Source: Anaerolineae bacterium
GTDB taxonomy: Bacteria > Chloroflexota > Anaerolineae > Promineifilales > Promineifilaceae
Direction of reading: 5' to 3'
DNA: 64,000 nt
Assembly (NCBI GenBank): GCA_030425205.1
Contig: JAUIAP010000014.1
Span: 1 to 64,000, forward strand
Each line of letters opens with the position of its first letter. Position 1 is the stretch's first letter. The notes under the pieces were generated by a model, which was not told the DNA's origin, did not search any database, and saw only the letters and a list, made by a program, of their open reading frames with translations. Shown one piece after another: positions 35,662 to 43,974 of this stretch. A program made the position numbers and the translations under genes.

Positions 35662-35726
35662 AAGTAAGTCCTGTCATACCTGCGAAGGCAGGTATCCATT
35701 CTTTTCTAAGACTGGATTCCCACCTT
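35662..35726 (+). repeat. 65-bp dispersed repeat, copy 1
   Basis: Identical over 65 bp to 41887-41951. It contains ATACCTGCGAAGGCAGGTAT, an inner palindrome, followed by a segment ending in GACTGGATTCCCACCTT. It resembles the ubiquitous bacterial intergenic repeat with the core TCAT-CCCGCGAAGGCGGG-ATCCA. The rest of the 253-nt gap (35493-35745) shows no gene. Confidence 0.9.
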
Positions 35727-35745
35727 GTATTTACTGAGCAGAAGT

Positions 35746-37707
35746 TTAGTCATCCGCCATCACCTGTAACCCGCGCTCAATGACTTGCACGATTTTGTCC
35801 ACATCATAGACCGCACCCGCCCACGTGCCGCCGCTTGCATGTTGAAGCGCAGCCCACAAGCGTGTATCGTTGGGCAGTTGGGAATGGCGTGCGACGTCTG
35901 GGTGCATCGGCCGATCTGCCAATACGCTCCCATCCACCGTTGCGACTACATTGATCGTCCCGTGCAGCTCATTGCGGTCGACGATGATTTCAATCGTGTC
36001 ACCATCGCGGATTCGGCCGATATTGCCCCCCGCCAACGCCTCTGGCCCGATGTGACCCACACACGCCCCCGTCGAAACACCCGAAAATCGCGCATCGGTC
36101 AGCACGGGCACAGTCTTGCCCCACGGAATGTATTTGAGCGCGGCCGTCACTTGATACGTCTCTTCCATCCCGGTGCCGAGCGGACCGCCGCCGATCAGGA
36201 TGAGAACGTCATTCGGCCGAATTGGGTTGTCCGCCAGCCCTTTCACCGCCGCAATCGCCGCGCGCTCAGACACAAACACGCGCGCCGCGCCACGGTGTCG
36301 ATAGACGTTATCCGCATCCACCACGCTGGGGTCAATGGCGGTTGCCTTGATGACTGCCCCCTCTGGCGCGATGTTGCCCGTTGGGAAGACAACCGTACTC
36401 GTTAACCCCGCACGACGTGCCTGATCGGCGTCCATGATCACGTCGTCGGGGTTGATCTGTCCCGCACGCGCCAGCCGTTCGCGCACTGTGCGCCGCCGTG
36501 CGCTATAGTGCCACCAGTCGAGCGTCTCATCCAGCGTCAGCCCGCTGACCGTCGGCACATCGGTGTGCAGCAGCCCCATCGCGCGTAAGTGTAACATCAC
36601 TTCTGGCACGCCACCCGCCATAAACACCTGCACCGTCGGATGATTGCGCGGGCCATTCGGCAACGCATCGACGAGACGCGGGGTGGTGCGATTGATGCGG
36701 TTCCAGTCGGCGACCGTTGGGGGCTGCAAGCCAGCGGCGTGGGCGATGGCGGGGATGTGTAGCAGCAAGTTGGTCGAGCCGCCAAACGCGGCGTGCAGCA
36801 ACATCGCGTTTTCGAGCGATTTTTGCGTCAAAATTTGCTTGAGCGGGAGGTTTTTTTCGCGTAGTCGTAAGAGTGCCAACGCCGAACGCCGCGCCATGTC
36901 GAGCCAAATCGGTTCGCCCGATGGCGCAAGCGCGCTGTGCGGCAAGCTCATGCCAAACGCTTCGGCGACGACTTGCGCCGTTGCCGCCGTGCCGAGAAAT
37001 TGACAACCGCCACCCGCCGAACCACAGGCGCGACACCCCATCTCCGCCGCATAGTCGAGCGAAATCAGGTCGTGGGCAAAGCGTGCGCCAATCGTCTGCA
37101 CGGTGCCAGCGTCTTCCGCCTGCGGAGCGGGCAACGTCACGCCACCCGGCACAATAATGCCCGGCAGAGACGCCATCCCCGCCAACGCCACCATCATCGC
37201 GGGCAGCCCCTTGTCACACGTCGCCACGCCCATCACACCCTCTCGCGTCGGCAGCGAGCGGATCAGACGGCGCATCGTGATGGCGGCATCGTTTCGGTAG
37301 GGGAGGCTGTCCATCATGCCGATGGTTCCTTGCGTACGCCCATCGCACGGATCGCTGACCGTCGCAGAAAATGGGATCGTCTTGGCATTGCGAAATGTCT
37401 TTGCCGCCTCTTCGACGAGTAGCCCGATCTCCCAGTGACCCGTGTGATAGCCGAGTGCGAGGGGGGTGCCATCGGCCGATCGTAAGCCCCCCTGCGTCGA
37501 GATGATCAGATATTGCGGACGACCGACATCTTCGGGTCGCCAGCCCATGCCAACATTTTGGGTCAGGCCAAACAGATTGCCGCTCGGTTCGTTGCGCAGC
37601 TGATCGGCCGAAATCGGTAACGCCCCTTGTGCCGCATCCCCCACCAAACGCACCGAGCCCCCAACGTGAGCCTCTCCCAAAATTTGTTCTGCGGTGATTG
37701 AGTCCAT
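35746..37707 (-). CDS. YjhG/YagF-type sugar-acid dehydratase (IlvD/Edd family)
   Basis: 653 residues, near the 655 of E. coli YjhG. Family motifs are [21 protein letters not shown] (cluster cysteine region), [18 protein letters not shown] (further cluster cysteines) and AAFGGSTN. The family dehydrates sugar acids such as D-xylonate to 2-keto-3-deoxy acids, using an Fe-S cluster and Mg2+; YjhG-type members differ from true dihydroxy-acid dehydratase in their longer N-terminus, which is present here. It is 20 nt downstream of a methyltransferase gene and probably co-transcribed. Four TCGGCCGA copies lie inside (35907, 36013, 36213, 37472, and 37604 as a fifth). Confidence 0.9.
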   Translation of the reverse strand: MDSITAEQILGEAHVGGSVRLVGDAAQGALPISADQLRNEPSGNLFGLTQNVGMGWRPEDVGRPQYLIISTQGGLRSADGTPLALGYHTGHWEIGLLVEEAAKTFRNAKTIPFSATVSDPCDGRTQGTIGMMDSLPYRNDAAITMRRLIRSLPTREGVMGVATCDKGLPAMMVALAGMASLPGIIVPGGVTLPAPQAEDAGTVQTIGARFAHDLISLDYAAEMGCRACGSAGGGCQFLGTAATAQVVAEAFGMSLPHSALAPSGEPIWLDMARRSALALLRLREKNLPLKQILTQKSLENAMLLHAAFGGSTNLLLHIPAIAHAAGLQPPTVADWNRINRTTPRLVDALPNGPRNHPTVQVFMAGGVPEVMLHLRAMGLLHTDVPTVSGLTLDETLDWWHYSARRRTVRERLARAGQINPDDVIMDADQARRAGLTSTVVFPTGNIAPEGAVIKATAIDPSVVDADNVYRHRGAARVFVSERAAIAAVKGLADNPIRPNDVLILIGGGPLGTGMEETYQVTAALKYIPWGKTVPVLTDARFSGVSTGACVGHIGPEALAGGNIGRIRDGDTIEIIVDRNELHGTINVVATVDGSVLADRPMHPDVARHSQLPNDTRLWAALQHASGGTWAGAVYDVDKIVQVIERGLQVMADD

Positions 37708-37727
37708 GATTTAACGTTTCCTCTGCA

Positions 37728-38438
37728 TTAACGAGCGGCGTTGGTCGCAATGCGCGTCATCCATGCATGAATTAGCCCTGCTTGATAGAACACGACGGGT
37801 GGCTCGAAACCTGCGGCTGCGATGATGTCTGCGACCGCTGCTGGCGCAATCACTGCGACATCTTTGCTATAGGCTGCCCGCATCCGAGCGAGCCCTTCGC
37901 TTGAGATATTCGCTGGCGCAACCACCCGCTGCCACAAACGCAACAGTGCTTCAAAGTGGTCTGTGCCGATTTCGGCCGATAAGTCAGAACTTGCCAATAT
38001 CCCATCAGGCTGGAGTTTGTCGGCGATTTGCTGGAAGAACGCGCTGCGTGCTGTGGGGTCAAGGATAAATTGCGACACCAATAGACAGATGGCGCCAGCA
38101 AATTTTGTGTCGGTGACGAGTGAATCGAGATAGCCTTCGTGGAATTCACAGCGTGTGATAAACCCTTCCCGTGTCGCCTTGGCGCGACAGACGTTCAACA
38201 TCTCGCCAGATGGCTCGACGGCGGTAAAGCGCCAACTTGGAAACCGTCTGGCGAGATAGGCGAGTTCTTCACCCGTTCCCGTGCCAATCGAAAGGATATG
38301 TGCATCTGCGGGTAGATTCGCAAACACAGCTTCAAGCAAGAAGAGCAATCCATCCCGAATCGGGGCAGTCTTGTTCCACTGCTCGTCATAATGCGCTGCT
38401 TGCTGATCGAATATCGCTTTGAGCTCAGTATTGTTCAT
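37728..38438 (-). CDS. Class I SAM-dependent methyltransferase
   Basis: The 236-residue protein has SAM motif I as ILSIGTGTGEELAYLA (about 48-63), motif II as FTAVEPSGEML and a motif-IV region with GAICLLVSQFI. The N-terminus FDQQAAHYDEQW is typical of methyltransferase type 11/12 proteins that methylate small molecules. The substrate is unknown. It lies between an SDR gene and the sugar-acid dehydratase on the same strand, with gaps of 82 and 20 nt. Confidence 0.88.
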   Translation of the reverse strand: MNNTELKAIFDQQAAHYDEQWNKTAPIRDGLLFLLEAVFANLPADAHILSIGTGTGEELAYLARRFPSWRFTAVEPSGEMLNVCRAKATREGFITRCEFHEGYLDSLVTDTKFAGAICLLVSQFILDPTARSAFFQQIADKLQPDGILASSDLSAEIGTDHFEALLRLWQRVVAPANISSEGLARMRAAYSKDVAVIAPAAVADIIAAAGFEPPVVFYQAGLIHAWMTRIATNAAR

Positions 38439-38520
38439 AAGTTATGTGGTGAATCTCTCGGATTGCGCTGTGCAAGGCCAGAGATTGATACGCCTTCTGG
38501 TAAGCCACTTTTCAGCCGTT

Positions 38521-39510
38521 TTATTGCGGTAGCGCGTTTTGCCATGCCGCGATGATGCGGTCGTTTAGGGCATCAAATTCGGCATCGACCACCTGCCGTG
38601 CGGGGTCAGCATCATACCATGCCATGATCTCCTCCGCCCCACGCGCATAGGGAATCGTGGCGGCAAAATCGGGGACGATGCGCTTGATTTTCGTGTTGTC
38701 GAAGATCATGCTGTGCGCCTTGTCACCGAGCAGACCGTCACCCCAACCCGCATCATAGGCGGCGATCACGTCGGATGGAATGTGGACGATGTTGGCGGTT
38801 GTCCCAGCCGCATGCGCGAGAATCTCGTGAATCTGATTCCATGTGAGTAGCTCGTCGGACGTGATGTGATAGGTGTCACCGATGGCGTGGTTGTTGCCCA
38901 GCAGCCCGACGAACCCTTTGGCAAAATCACGATGGTGGGTCAGCACCCACAGCGATGTGCCATCCCCATGCACGATGACGGGTTTGCCCTTTCTCATGCG
39001 GTCGATCACCGTGTAGCCGCCTTGAAATGGCAACGAACGGCAGTCGTAGGTGTGGGATGGACGCACGATGGTGATGGGGAAATGCGCTTCCCGATAGGCA
39101 CGCATCAGCCGCTCTTCGCACGCGATCTTGTTGCGCGAATACGCCCAAAATCGGTTCGCTAAAGGAGTCGATTCAGTTACGGGCAGGTTGGCGGGGGGTG
39201 TTTGGTAGGCCGAGGCGGAGCTAATAAAGAGGTACTGCCCCGTGCGTCCGCTAAAGAGGTCGATGTCGTTTTCTACATGGTCGGGCGTGAAGGCGATCCA
39301 GTTGACGACAACATCGAATTGGTGATCGTCGAGGGCATTTTCGGCCGATTCCCGATCCCGAATATCCCCAATCAATACCTTTGCCCCCTCGGGAACAGGT
39401 CGCGCCGACTGTCCGCGATTCAACAAGTAGAGGTCGATGCCGCGCGCCAACGCCAACTGTGAGCAAGCCGAACTGATAATGCCTGTGCCACCGATAAATA
39501 GAACTTTCAT
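38521..39510 (-). CDS. NAD-dependent epimerase/dehydratase family protein
   Basis: 329 residues of the extended SDR fold: nucleotide-binding GGTGIIS at 8-14, the active Y-x-x-x-K as YSRNK (about 129-133) and the following IVRPSHTYD. Such enzymes epimerise, dehydrate or reduce sugar nucleotides or related compounds using NAD(P). The long insert IDRMRKGKPVIVHGDGTSLWVLTH resembles members often annotated as isoflavone-reductase-like or mRNA-binding SDRs. It probably starts the three-gene set ending at 35746. Confidence 0.88.
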   Translation of the reverse strand: MKVLFIGGTGIISSACSQLALARGIDLYLLNRGQSARPVPEGAKVLIGDIRDRESAENALDDHQFDVVVNWIAFTPDHVENDIDLFSGRTGQYLFISSASAYQTPPANLPVTESTPLANRFWAYSRNKIACEERLMRAYREAHFPITIVRPSHTYDCRSLPFQGGYTVIDRMRKGKPVIVHGDGTSLWVLTHHRDFAKGFVGLLGNNHAIGDTYHITSDELLTWNQIHEILAHAAGTTANIVHIPSDVIAAYDAGWGDGLLGDKAHSMIFDNTKIKRIVPDFAATIPYARGAEEIMAWYDADPARQVVDAEFDALNDRIIAAWQNALPQ

Positions 39511-39860
39511 AAACTATCTCCTCAATTTTCGCCAACTATCACACCATGTCGCGTATCTGATCGTTTGACGATTATGCTGACTGCTTTGTACTGAAATGGG
39601 AAAGTGTCGCAACCTCACTTACGAAGGCAGTCCGCCCAGTTTAATGCGGTTATTGGGGATAGACAAAATCCCATGCGCTTAGCACAGGGATTTTACGGGT
39701 ATTTGGTGATTTTCCTCGTAAGCTTACGCGCAGTTGATCTGCATCTTGCACAAGGAATCTGTAGGATGATTATTCTTGTCCCGCTCCGAGTGGGGTGGCA
39801 GTTACGCCAGCGGCGACGAGCTATCTTTGGGGTGGGGCGGTTGGATTTCGTGTAGTCACA
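39511..39860. other. 350-nt gap without a recognisable gene
   Basis: Only one structure stands out: AAAATCCC (39665-39672) and GGGATTTT (39687-39694), an 8-bp hairpin with a 14-nt loop and A/T ends that could terminate transcription from either side. The short open frames here show no family pattern. Confidence 0.5.
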
Positions 39861-41186
39861 TTATATAACGATTGCGGATTGGCGGAGTTGCACCATCAGG
39901 GGATGCTTCGGCCGCAGTGTGACCACCGTATCCAGCTCGACTGGCGACGCATCAATACGGTTGAACGTGACGTGTTGCACGAGCGTTCCCAAGATGAGTT
40001 GCGCCTCCATCATGGCGAACATATTGCCCAGACAGATACGTGATCCCGCTCCAAACGGCATGTAGGCATAGCGGTCTGGCTGTGCGGCTGGTTCCAGAAA
40101 GCGTTCTGGCTTGAAGCTCAGCGGATCGGGAAAGAGGTCGGCGCGACGATGCAGGGCGAATGTGTTGAACATCAGCACAGCCCGCTTGGGAAAGTGGGTA
40201 TCAGCGACGGTGAATGGTTCAACCACCCTTCGGCCGAAACCAAACGCGGGCGGATAGAGGCGCATCGTCTCCTTGACGACCGCTTCCAACAGCGGCATTT
40301 GTGCGAGCGGCTCGAATTGAATCGGCCGATTTCCCACACACGCCGCAATCTCGTCACGCAGTTCAGCGACCACTGCTGGATGCTCCATCAGCAATTTTAT
40401 CGCCCAAACCAACGCCGCCGTCGTCGTTTCGTGACCCGCAAAAAAGAGTGTGACGCACTCATCGAGAATCTGCTGATCGCTCATCGGCGCGCCATTTTCA
40501 TCGCGCACCGCCAGCAACATAGACAACAGATCGCCGTGATCGCGCCCGTCCGCTTTGCGCTTGGCGATAATCTCGGCCAGTATCGCCTGAATTCCATCCA
40601 ACGCCCGCTGCAACTGACGGTTGCTCGCTGTTGGGACCCACGTCGGAATGAAGGTCGAACCGACCGTTTTGAGTTGCGTTTCGACAGCTTGTGAGAGCGA
40701 TTGCATCAATCGGCCGATCTCCGCCACTTGCTCCACGAGGTCAACGTCATACATCGTTTTGGCGATGATGCGCAGCGTCAGTTGGGTCAATTCTCGGCCG
40801 ATTGCCAGCACGTCCCCATCCTGCCACTGTTCTACCATATCCAGCGTGTAGCGGCTCATCGTGTCGGCGTAGGCCCGAATCCGCATGGCGTGAAAGGCGG
40901 GTTGCACCAGTTTGCGTTGTTTTCGCCACTGCTGGCCCTCTGCGATAAAAACGCTCTCACCCATAAACCGCTTGAATGTCGTGCTGGTAAACGGGTCACG
41001 CTGGAGCTTGTCGTGCTGTTTGACCAACAGTTCGCGGATCATGCTCGGCTCGCTGATAAAAAACATCTCTATCCCAACCGTCTTGATATGTGCGACATGC
41101 CCCAACTCATCCGCCATCCGCGCCATAAAGCCCAGCTGGTCGGTGTTAAATGCCTGCATCTCTGAAAATGAAATTCGCTTTGCCAT
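39861..41186 (-). CDS. Cytochrome P450
   Basis: 441 residues from ATG 41186. The I-helix motif is FFAGHETTTA, the K-helix E-x-x-R is KETMRLYPPAF, and the haem-binding loop is FGAGSRICLGNMFAMME with the axial Cys. The layout (single chain, no reductase) matches bacterial CYP102/CYP4-like haem domains that hydroxylate fatty acids, alkanes or terpenoids with separate redox partners; no partner gene is nearby. The frame runs on to GTG 41213, but that would place the start inside the palindromic operator, so ATG 41186 is preferred. Divergent from a TetR gene with an operator between them. Confidence 0.95.
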   Translation of the reverse strand: MAKRISFSEMQAFNTDQLGFMARMADELGHVAHIKTVGIEMFFISEPSMIRELLVKQHDKLQRDPFTSTTFKRFMGESVFIAEGQQWRKQRKLVQPAFHAMRIRAYADTMSRYTLDMVEQWQDGDVLAIGRELTQLTLRIIAKTMYDVDLVEQVAEIGRLMQSLSQAVETQLKTVGSTFIPTWVPTASNRQLQRALDGIQAILAEIIAKRKADGRDHGDLLSMLLAVRDENGAPMSDQQILDECVTLFFAGHETTTAALVWAIKLLMEHPAVVAELRDEIAACVGNRPIQFEPLAQMPLLEAVVKETMRLYPPAFGFGRRVVEPFTVADTHFPKRAVLMFNTFALHRRADLFPDPLSFKPERFLEPAAQPDRYAYMPFGAGSRICLGNMFAMMEAQLILGTLVQHVTFNRIDASPVELDTVVTLRPKHPLMVQLRQSAIVI

Positions 41187-41202
41187 TGTCTTTTTGTTCG
41201 TT

Positions 41203-41225
41203 TTATGCAACACTTTGTTGCATAA
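41203..41225. promoter_or_regulatory. TetR-type operator TTATGCAAC-N5-GTTGCATAA
   Basis: A perfect 9-bp dyad with a 5-nt centre stands 17 nt before the P450 ATG and about 75 nt before the TetR start. Its size and position are those expected for a TetR repressor site. A degenerate right half, GTCGCATAA, recurs at 41303-41311 at the TetR start. Confidence 0.75.
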
Positions 41226-41300
41226 CTATCACATTATCGGCCGAACCAGTCAAGCTACAAACTGGCTCAAAATGACGGTTATGCTACATTGGAGTGCAAT

Positions 41301-41867
41301 TTGTCGCATAAAAAAGACCTTCGCGTTCAACGCACGCAAACAGCGATTCGAGAGGCGTTTTTAGACCTCGTCGTTGCCGTCGGCTTTGAGCAACTGACGA
41401 TTCAACAAATCGCCGACCGCGCCAAAATCAACCGCGTCACCTTCTATCGTCATTACGACGACAAATACGTGCTGGCGGAGTCGCTGATGGAATCACTTTT
41501 TCAATTTTCATCTGACTTTGACACGGATCCACTGGCCGAAACAACGCGCATGTTTGAGCATATTCGTGATTATGCTGACTTCTATCGGGCGGCGGTTGAT
41601 AGCAACGGGATTCCCAACTTTACCGAGCGGATGATTGCCGAGATCGAAACGCGCTTTCGTTATCAGATGGCGCCAGTGGGATATGATGAAGCACAGGCAA
41701 CCATGCCTATCGAACTACCTGTGCGCTATCTGGCGGCCGCGCAGATTGGATTTGTGCGCTGGTGGCTTGAAAATGGGCTGCCATTTCCGCCCCAACAGGC
41801 GGCACAATATCTGCTCGATCTACATCTCAACGGTGCGCTGGCTGCATTGGCTGCGCGACCTGTCTAG
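41301..41867 (+). CDS. TetR family transcriptional regulator
   Basis: 188 residues from TTG 41301. The HTH reads LTIQQIADRAKINRVTFYRHY (about 28-48), standard for TetR repressors, and the ligand domain follows. I choose TTG 41301 because GGAG (41290-41293) stands 7 nt before it; TTG 41289 is an alternative without a site. It is divergent from the P450 gene and probably controls it through the palindrome at 41203-41225, releasing in the presence of the P450 substrate or a related compound (inference from layout). Confidence 0.9.
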   Translation: MSHKKDLRVQRTQTAIREAFLDLVVAVGFEQLTIQQIADRAKINRVTFYRHYDDKYVLAESLMESLFQFSSDFDTDPLAETTRMFEHIRDYADFYRAAVDSNGIPNFTERMIAEIETRFRYQMAPVGYDEAQATMPIELPVRYLAAAQIGFVRWWLENGLPFPPQQAAQYLLDLHLNGALAALAARPV

Positions 41868-41886
41868 CACACACAGGCGTAAGTTA

Positions 41887-41951
41887 AAGTAAGTCCTGTC
41901 ATACCTGCGAAGGCAGGTATCCATTCTTTTCTAAGACTGGATTCCCACCTT
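41887..41951 (+). repeat. 65-bp dispersed repeat, copy 2
   Basis: Identical to 35662-35726 and in the same direction. Copy 2 continues with CGTGGGAATGACAACGCC, which extends the inner dyad; copy 1 lacks this. The two copies bracket the genes 35746-41867. Confidence 0.9.
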
Positions 41952-42013
41952 CGTGGGAATGACAACGCCATAAAATTTACTTTATGCTGTACTTATGGCG
42001 CGCTGTAATAGAA

Positions 42014-43057
42014 CTATGATGCCGCACCGCTGCTATTGACGCTTCTCCTGTTACTCAGCCAGCTCAATCGGTTCTTCAACCCAGCACTGTGCAACCGCCA
42101 CGTCCCCACAATCCCAAACGGCAAAAACAGCACCAGCCCGACATAGATCAGCCCTAACAGCGTACTCGCCAACTCGCCAAACTGCCGATCCAAAAAGTAT
42201 TGCAACAGCCGATAGAGCGCAGCCCCCAAAATCGCGCCGCTCAACGTCCCGACGCCCCCCATCAAAATAATCAGCAATGCCGCCACCGTCCAGCCCAAGC
42301 TCGCCACGTTCGGGCTGACAATCGGCTGATGCACCGTGTGCAAAAAGCCCGCAAATGCCGCCGTCAATGAGGAGATGCCGAGCGCGATCAACTTGTAATA
42401 AAATGTGTTGTACCCCAACATCAAGGCGCGATCCTCATTCTCCCGAATCGCAACGCAGACCCGCCCCGTGGGTGAATCGACAAACCGCTTATAGGCCAAA
42501 TAGACCAGTAGCGTCGCCACTAATGCAATCAGATAGAGCCGAAATCGCTGGTCGGTTGTGCTGATAAAGTCAGGCACAATCACGCCCTGCAACCCAACGT
42601 CTGAACCCGTCCACTGGCTGAACTCGCTCGCCTGCACGACGATGTGGAAAACAGATGCAAGCCCTAGCGTCACGAGCGCGAACGTCACCCCCTTGACACG
42701 CGGCAGCACGATACCGACTAGCAGCGCAAAAAAGAGGCTGACCACAATCAGTCCAAGCAACGTGGGGAAAATGCCCCAGCCAAAGCTCTTAAACGCGATG
42801 CCCGTGTAGTATGCACCGGCCGCAAAAAACATCGCGTGTCCAAACGACAGCAACCCCGTCACGCCGAGCACGAGGTCATAGCTAATCGCATAGATCGCCA
42901 AGATAAAGACCTCGATCATCAACCCTTGCAGGAATTTGGCGTTGCCCGTCTCGCTGGCAAAGACGCTCATGGCGGGCTGCCCATCGAGCAACGCCACCGC
43001 AAACGGAAAGACCAGCATGATCCCAAACAGTAAGAATGCAAAACGATTTTCTTTCAT
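42014..43057 (-). CDS. Liv-type ABC transporter permease (LivM family)
   Basis: 347 residues with about nine membrane spans. The family signatures ISYDLVLGVTGLLSFGHAMFFAAGAY and ILMGGVGTLSGAILGAAL are clear. LivM permeases form the channel of branched-chain amino acid/amide/aromatic acid importers with LivH. It is the last gene of the long minus-strand run; an alpha/beta hydrolase gene separates it from the LivH-type gene. Confidence 0.93.
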   Translation of the reverse strand: MKENRFAFLLFGIMLVFPFAVALLDGQPAMSVFASETGNAKFLQGLMIEVFILAIYAISYDLVLGVTGLLSFGHAMFFAAGAYYTGIAFKSFGWGIFPTLLGLIVVSLFFALLVGIVLPRVKGVTFALVTLGLASVFHIVVQASEFSQWTGSDVGLQGVIVPDFISTTDQRFRLYLIALVATLLVYLAYKRFVDSPTGRVCVAIRENEDRALMLGYNTFYYKLIALGISSLTAAFAGFLHTVHQPIVSPNVASLGWTVAALLIILMGGVGTLSGAILGAALYRLLQYFLDRQFGELASTLLGLIYVGLVLFLPFGIVGTWRLHSAGLKNRLSWLSNRRSVNSSGAAS

Positions 43058-43063
43058 AACATT

Positions 43064-43116
43064 GGGAGCGCGGTCGCCTCGTCCGCTGCAAATGCAAACG
43101 AGGCATCTGCGCTCCG
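43064..43116. repeat. REP-like palindrome pair, class 1
   Basis: GGGAGCGCGGTCGCCTCGTCCGC (first 20 bases from 43064) is followed after a short spacer by the inverted form ending ATCTGCGCTCCG. It lies between livM-like and hydrolase genes. A degenerate single copy (GAGCGCGAACGGCTTGTTCGC region) occurs at 43949-43971, upstream of the hydrolase start. Confidence 0.75.
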
Positions 43117-43117
43117 A

Positions 43118-43936
43118 CTAATCCAAATCTGCAATAAATGCTGCCAGCAACTGATTAAACGCCGCTGCATTTTCCCACTGTGGCGCATGACCCGCATCTG
43201 GCACAATCTGCGCCGCACCACGCCACAAAGTCGGCATCGTCACGCTGGCAAAGTAGTCACCATTGACCAACTGCTCTTGTTCACCATGCAAAATTGCCAA
43301 AGGTTGTGTCATGCTGCTGACGATTTGCACCTCATCCGTATAGTTACCCGGCGCAATGCTGCCGCCCATCACTGCGCGCGCCAATCCATGTGTTCGCTTG
43401 GCATCATCGTCAAAAAAGGCGGGAATGGCGGTTGTGCCGGGTTTGAAAAAGGCATTGATAAAACCAGCGCGCTCTTCGTCACTTAATTCAGGATTAAATG
43501 CGGCCGCCATTGCGGGATTGGGCAAAAAGCCAGCTTCCATGTCGGGCGGATAGGAGAGTGGGGGTGTGCCATAGATGACGATGCCGGCTGCATTGGGCAT
43601 ATGTTGCGCCATTTCGAGCGCGATATGTCCGCCCAAACTCCAGCCGACAATGACCGCATCTTCCATGCCCAACTGTTTTGCGACGGCAACGATTGTGGCT
43701 GCATAGCCGGGCATATGATAGGTTTCATCCGGGTTAACCGCATCTGACGAATCGCCGTGACCGGGTAGATCAACGGCCACCACACGGTATGTGTTGCCAA
43801 AGTCGCCTGTTAGTTGTTTTTGAAACGACTTGCCCGATGACGAGTTGCCATGAATTAGCAACACGGCTTGTCCTGATCCTGCGCTCTCGTAATACGCAAT
43901 TTCCTGTTCACCTACGCTCAATGTTTTTGCATTCAT
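43118..43936 (-). CDS. Alpha/beta hydrolase
   Basis: About 272 residues. The fold motifs are LLIHGNSSSG (oxyanion region), DLPGHGDS, the nucleophile elbow VGWSLGGH, and a late GHAPQWE with the catalytic His. Such enzymes hydrolyse esters, lactones or C-C bonds. Among four nearby ATG codons, 43936 has GGAG 6 nt before it; the first ATG at 43948 is also possible. Its place between the LivH- and LivM-type permease genes suggests that it acts on the imported compound. Confidence 0.85.
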   Translation of the reverse strand: MNAKTLSVGEQEIAYYESAGSGQAVLLIHGNSSSGKSFQKQLTGDFGNTYRVVAVDLPGHGDSSDAVNPDETYHMPGYAATIVAVAKQLGMEDAVIVGWSLGGHIALEMAQHMPNAAGIVIYGTPPLSYPPDMEAGFLPNPAMAAAFNPELSDEERAGFINAFFKPGTTAIPAFFDDDAKRTHGLARAVMGGSIAPGNYTDEVQIVSSMTQPLAILHGEQEQLVNGDYFASVTMPTLWRGAAQIVPDAGHAPQWENAAAFNQLLAAFIADLD

Positions 43937-43974
43937 CATCGACTCCATGGGAGCGCGAACGGCTTGTTCGCTGT

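Noticed and set aside
35746..37707. Dihydroxy-acid dehydratase of branched-chain amino acid synthesis (ilvD)
   Set aside because: Length and N-terminal layout match the YjhG/YagF sugar-acid branch, and no other ilv gene is nearby.
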